Source: Candidatus Tepidiaquacellales bacterium UBA6667
GTDB lineage: Bacteria > Bacteroidota > Ignavibacteria > Tepidaquicellales > Tepidaquicellaceae
Assembly (NCBI GenBank): GCA_002455255.1
Contig: DKKL01000034.1
Coordinates: forward strand, 166,855 to 207,341
Length of the DNA stretch: 40,487 bases
Direction: 5' to 3'
Shown: one piece after another, positions 40,274 to 40,487 of the stretch
How positions within the stretch are numbered: position 1 is the first letter of the stretch
How the letters are laid out: every line of letters begins with the position of its first letter
Notes under the pieces: model-generated
The model's database searches: none
What the model was told of the DNA's origin: nothing
Seen by the model: only the letters and a program-made list of their open reading frames with translations
Position numbers and translations under genes: made by a program

Positions 40274-40351
40274 TGTCATCCTGAACGAAGTGAAGGATCT
40301 CGGATAAATGTTTTGAAAGGGATTCTTCGTCGCAAGCTCCTCAGAATGACA
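40274..40351. repeat. Imperfect inverted repeat of the dispersed TGTCATCCTGA / TCAGAATGACA type
   Basis: TGTCATCCTGAACGAAG at 40274-40290 is an imperfect inverse of CAGAATGACA and the preceding CTTCG...CTC at 40324-40351. The words GAAGTGAAGGATCT and GGGATTCTTCG are typical of dispersed non-coding repeats in this and other bacteria (recognised from memory). GGGATTCTTCG recurs at the last bases of the window, so another copy starts there. Confidence 0.6.
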
Positions 40352-40424
40352 GTAGACAAGCAGAATGACAGGGGGGAGAATCTTTTCCTGACATGTCTGA
40401 ATCAGAATGATATTAAAGGTTTTT

Positions 40425-40460
40425 CCTCCCCCTAAATCCCCCTCCAAAGGGGGACTTATA
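40425..40460. repeat. C5/G5 palindromic repeat
   Basis: CCCCC (40438-40442) pairs with GGGGG (40449-40453) around TCCAAA, flanked by CCTCCCCCTAAAT. This resembles short intergenic palindromes common in Bacteroidota-like genomes. Its GC content stands out from the AT-rich surroundings. Confidence 0.55.
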
Positions 40461-40487
40461 TTGAGGATACAATTAGGGGATTCTTCG

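Noticed and set aside
40235..40447. 70-aa minus-strand ORF at the window end
   Set aside because: It is a translation of the palindromic repeats (S-F-T-S-F-R-M-T type words), not a gene.
1..40487. CRISPR arrays, prophage genes, integrases and plasmid functions
   Set aside because: Reading the window I found no spaced direct repeats, cas genes, phage structural genes, recombinases or replication origins.

Overview
This is an AT-rich window (I estimate roughly 30 % GC, not counted) from a bacterium of the Bacteroidota/Chlorobi side, most likely class Ignavibacteria. The best evidence is three secreted proteins ending in the type IX secretion (T9SS) C-terminal sorting domain with the N-Y-P-N-P-F-N motif typical of that class. 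Most start codons lack a Shine-Dalgarno sequence, and several promoter candidates resemble the Bacteroidota form TAnnTTTG. The lineage call is inference; no rRNA is present.

Layout. 1-2.3 kb: the end of a leucyl aminopeptidase and an overlapping NamZ-type exo-muramidase. 2.36-5.5 kb: a TrmB-family regulator with two matching promoter/operator units, a 36-residue membrane peptide and a T9SS-exported propeller-like protein. 5.7-9.6 kb: a tight operon of exported 5'-nucleotidase, YggX, membrane SpoIIE-type phosphatase and PurE. 9.6-18.4 kb (minus): a GT87 glycosyltransferase, tRNA-Ser(UGA), then the transcription/translation operon rimP-nusA-infB-rbfA-truB, extended by a PNGase F-like exported enzyme and a GNAT acetyltransferase. 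18.5-27.2 kb: a stress-like accessory block around a multi-sensor histidine kinase and an NtrC-type sigma-54 activator, holding two DUF892 ferritin-like genes (one with its ligand positions replaced), a methyltransferase, two hydrophilic small proteins, an lmo0937-type membrane peptide and an outer-membrane beta-barrel. 27.2-32.8 kb (minus): kup, a half-length carB and ppk1. 33-35.7 kb: two T9SS-exported proteins (endonuclease I and an Omp28-like protein). 35.7-37.6 kb: a probable restriction-modification pair with an unrecognised nuclease candidate. 37.8-40.2 kb: a bacterial deoxyhypusine-synthase-like protein with an aminotransferase. 40.2 kb to the end: dispersed palindromic repeats.

The most interesting signal is regulatory. 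A 14-bp palindrome TGACA-N4-TGTCA, with extra TGTCA half-sites, occurs at 18.5, 25.0 and 27.16 kb. Each copy lies about 55-80 bp upstream of a GG-N10-G(G/A) element resembling a -24/-12 sigma-54 promoter, and the three sites surround the histidine kinase/NtrC pair. I read this as a local sigma-54 regulon whose targets are the small stress-type proteins and the beta-barrel. A second, independent regulatory unit is the duplicated promoter/operator GTCGTAGT-N7/8-ACAAC next to the TrmB-like gene.
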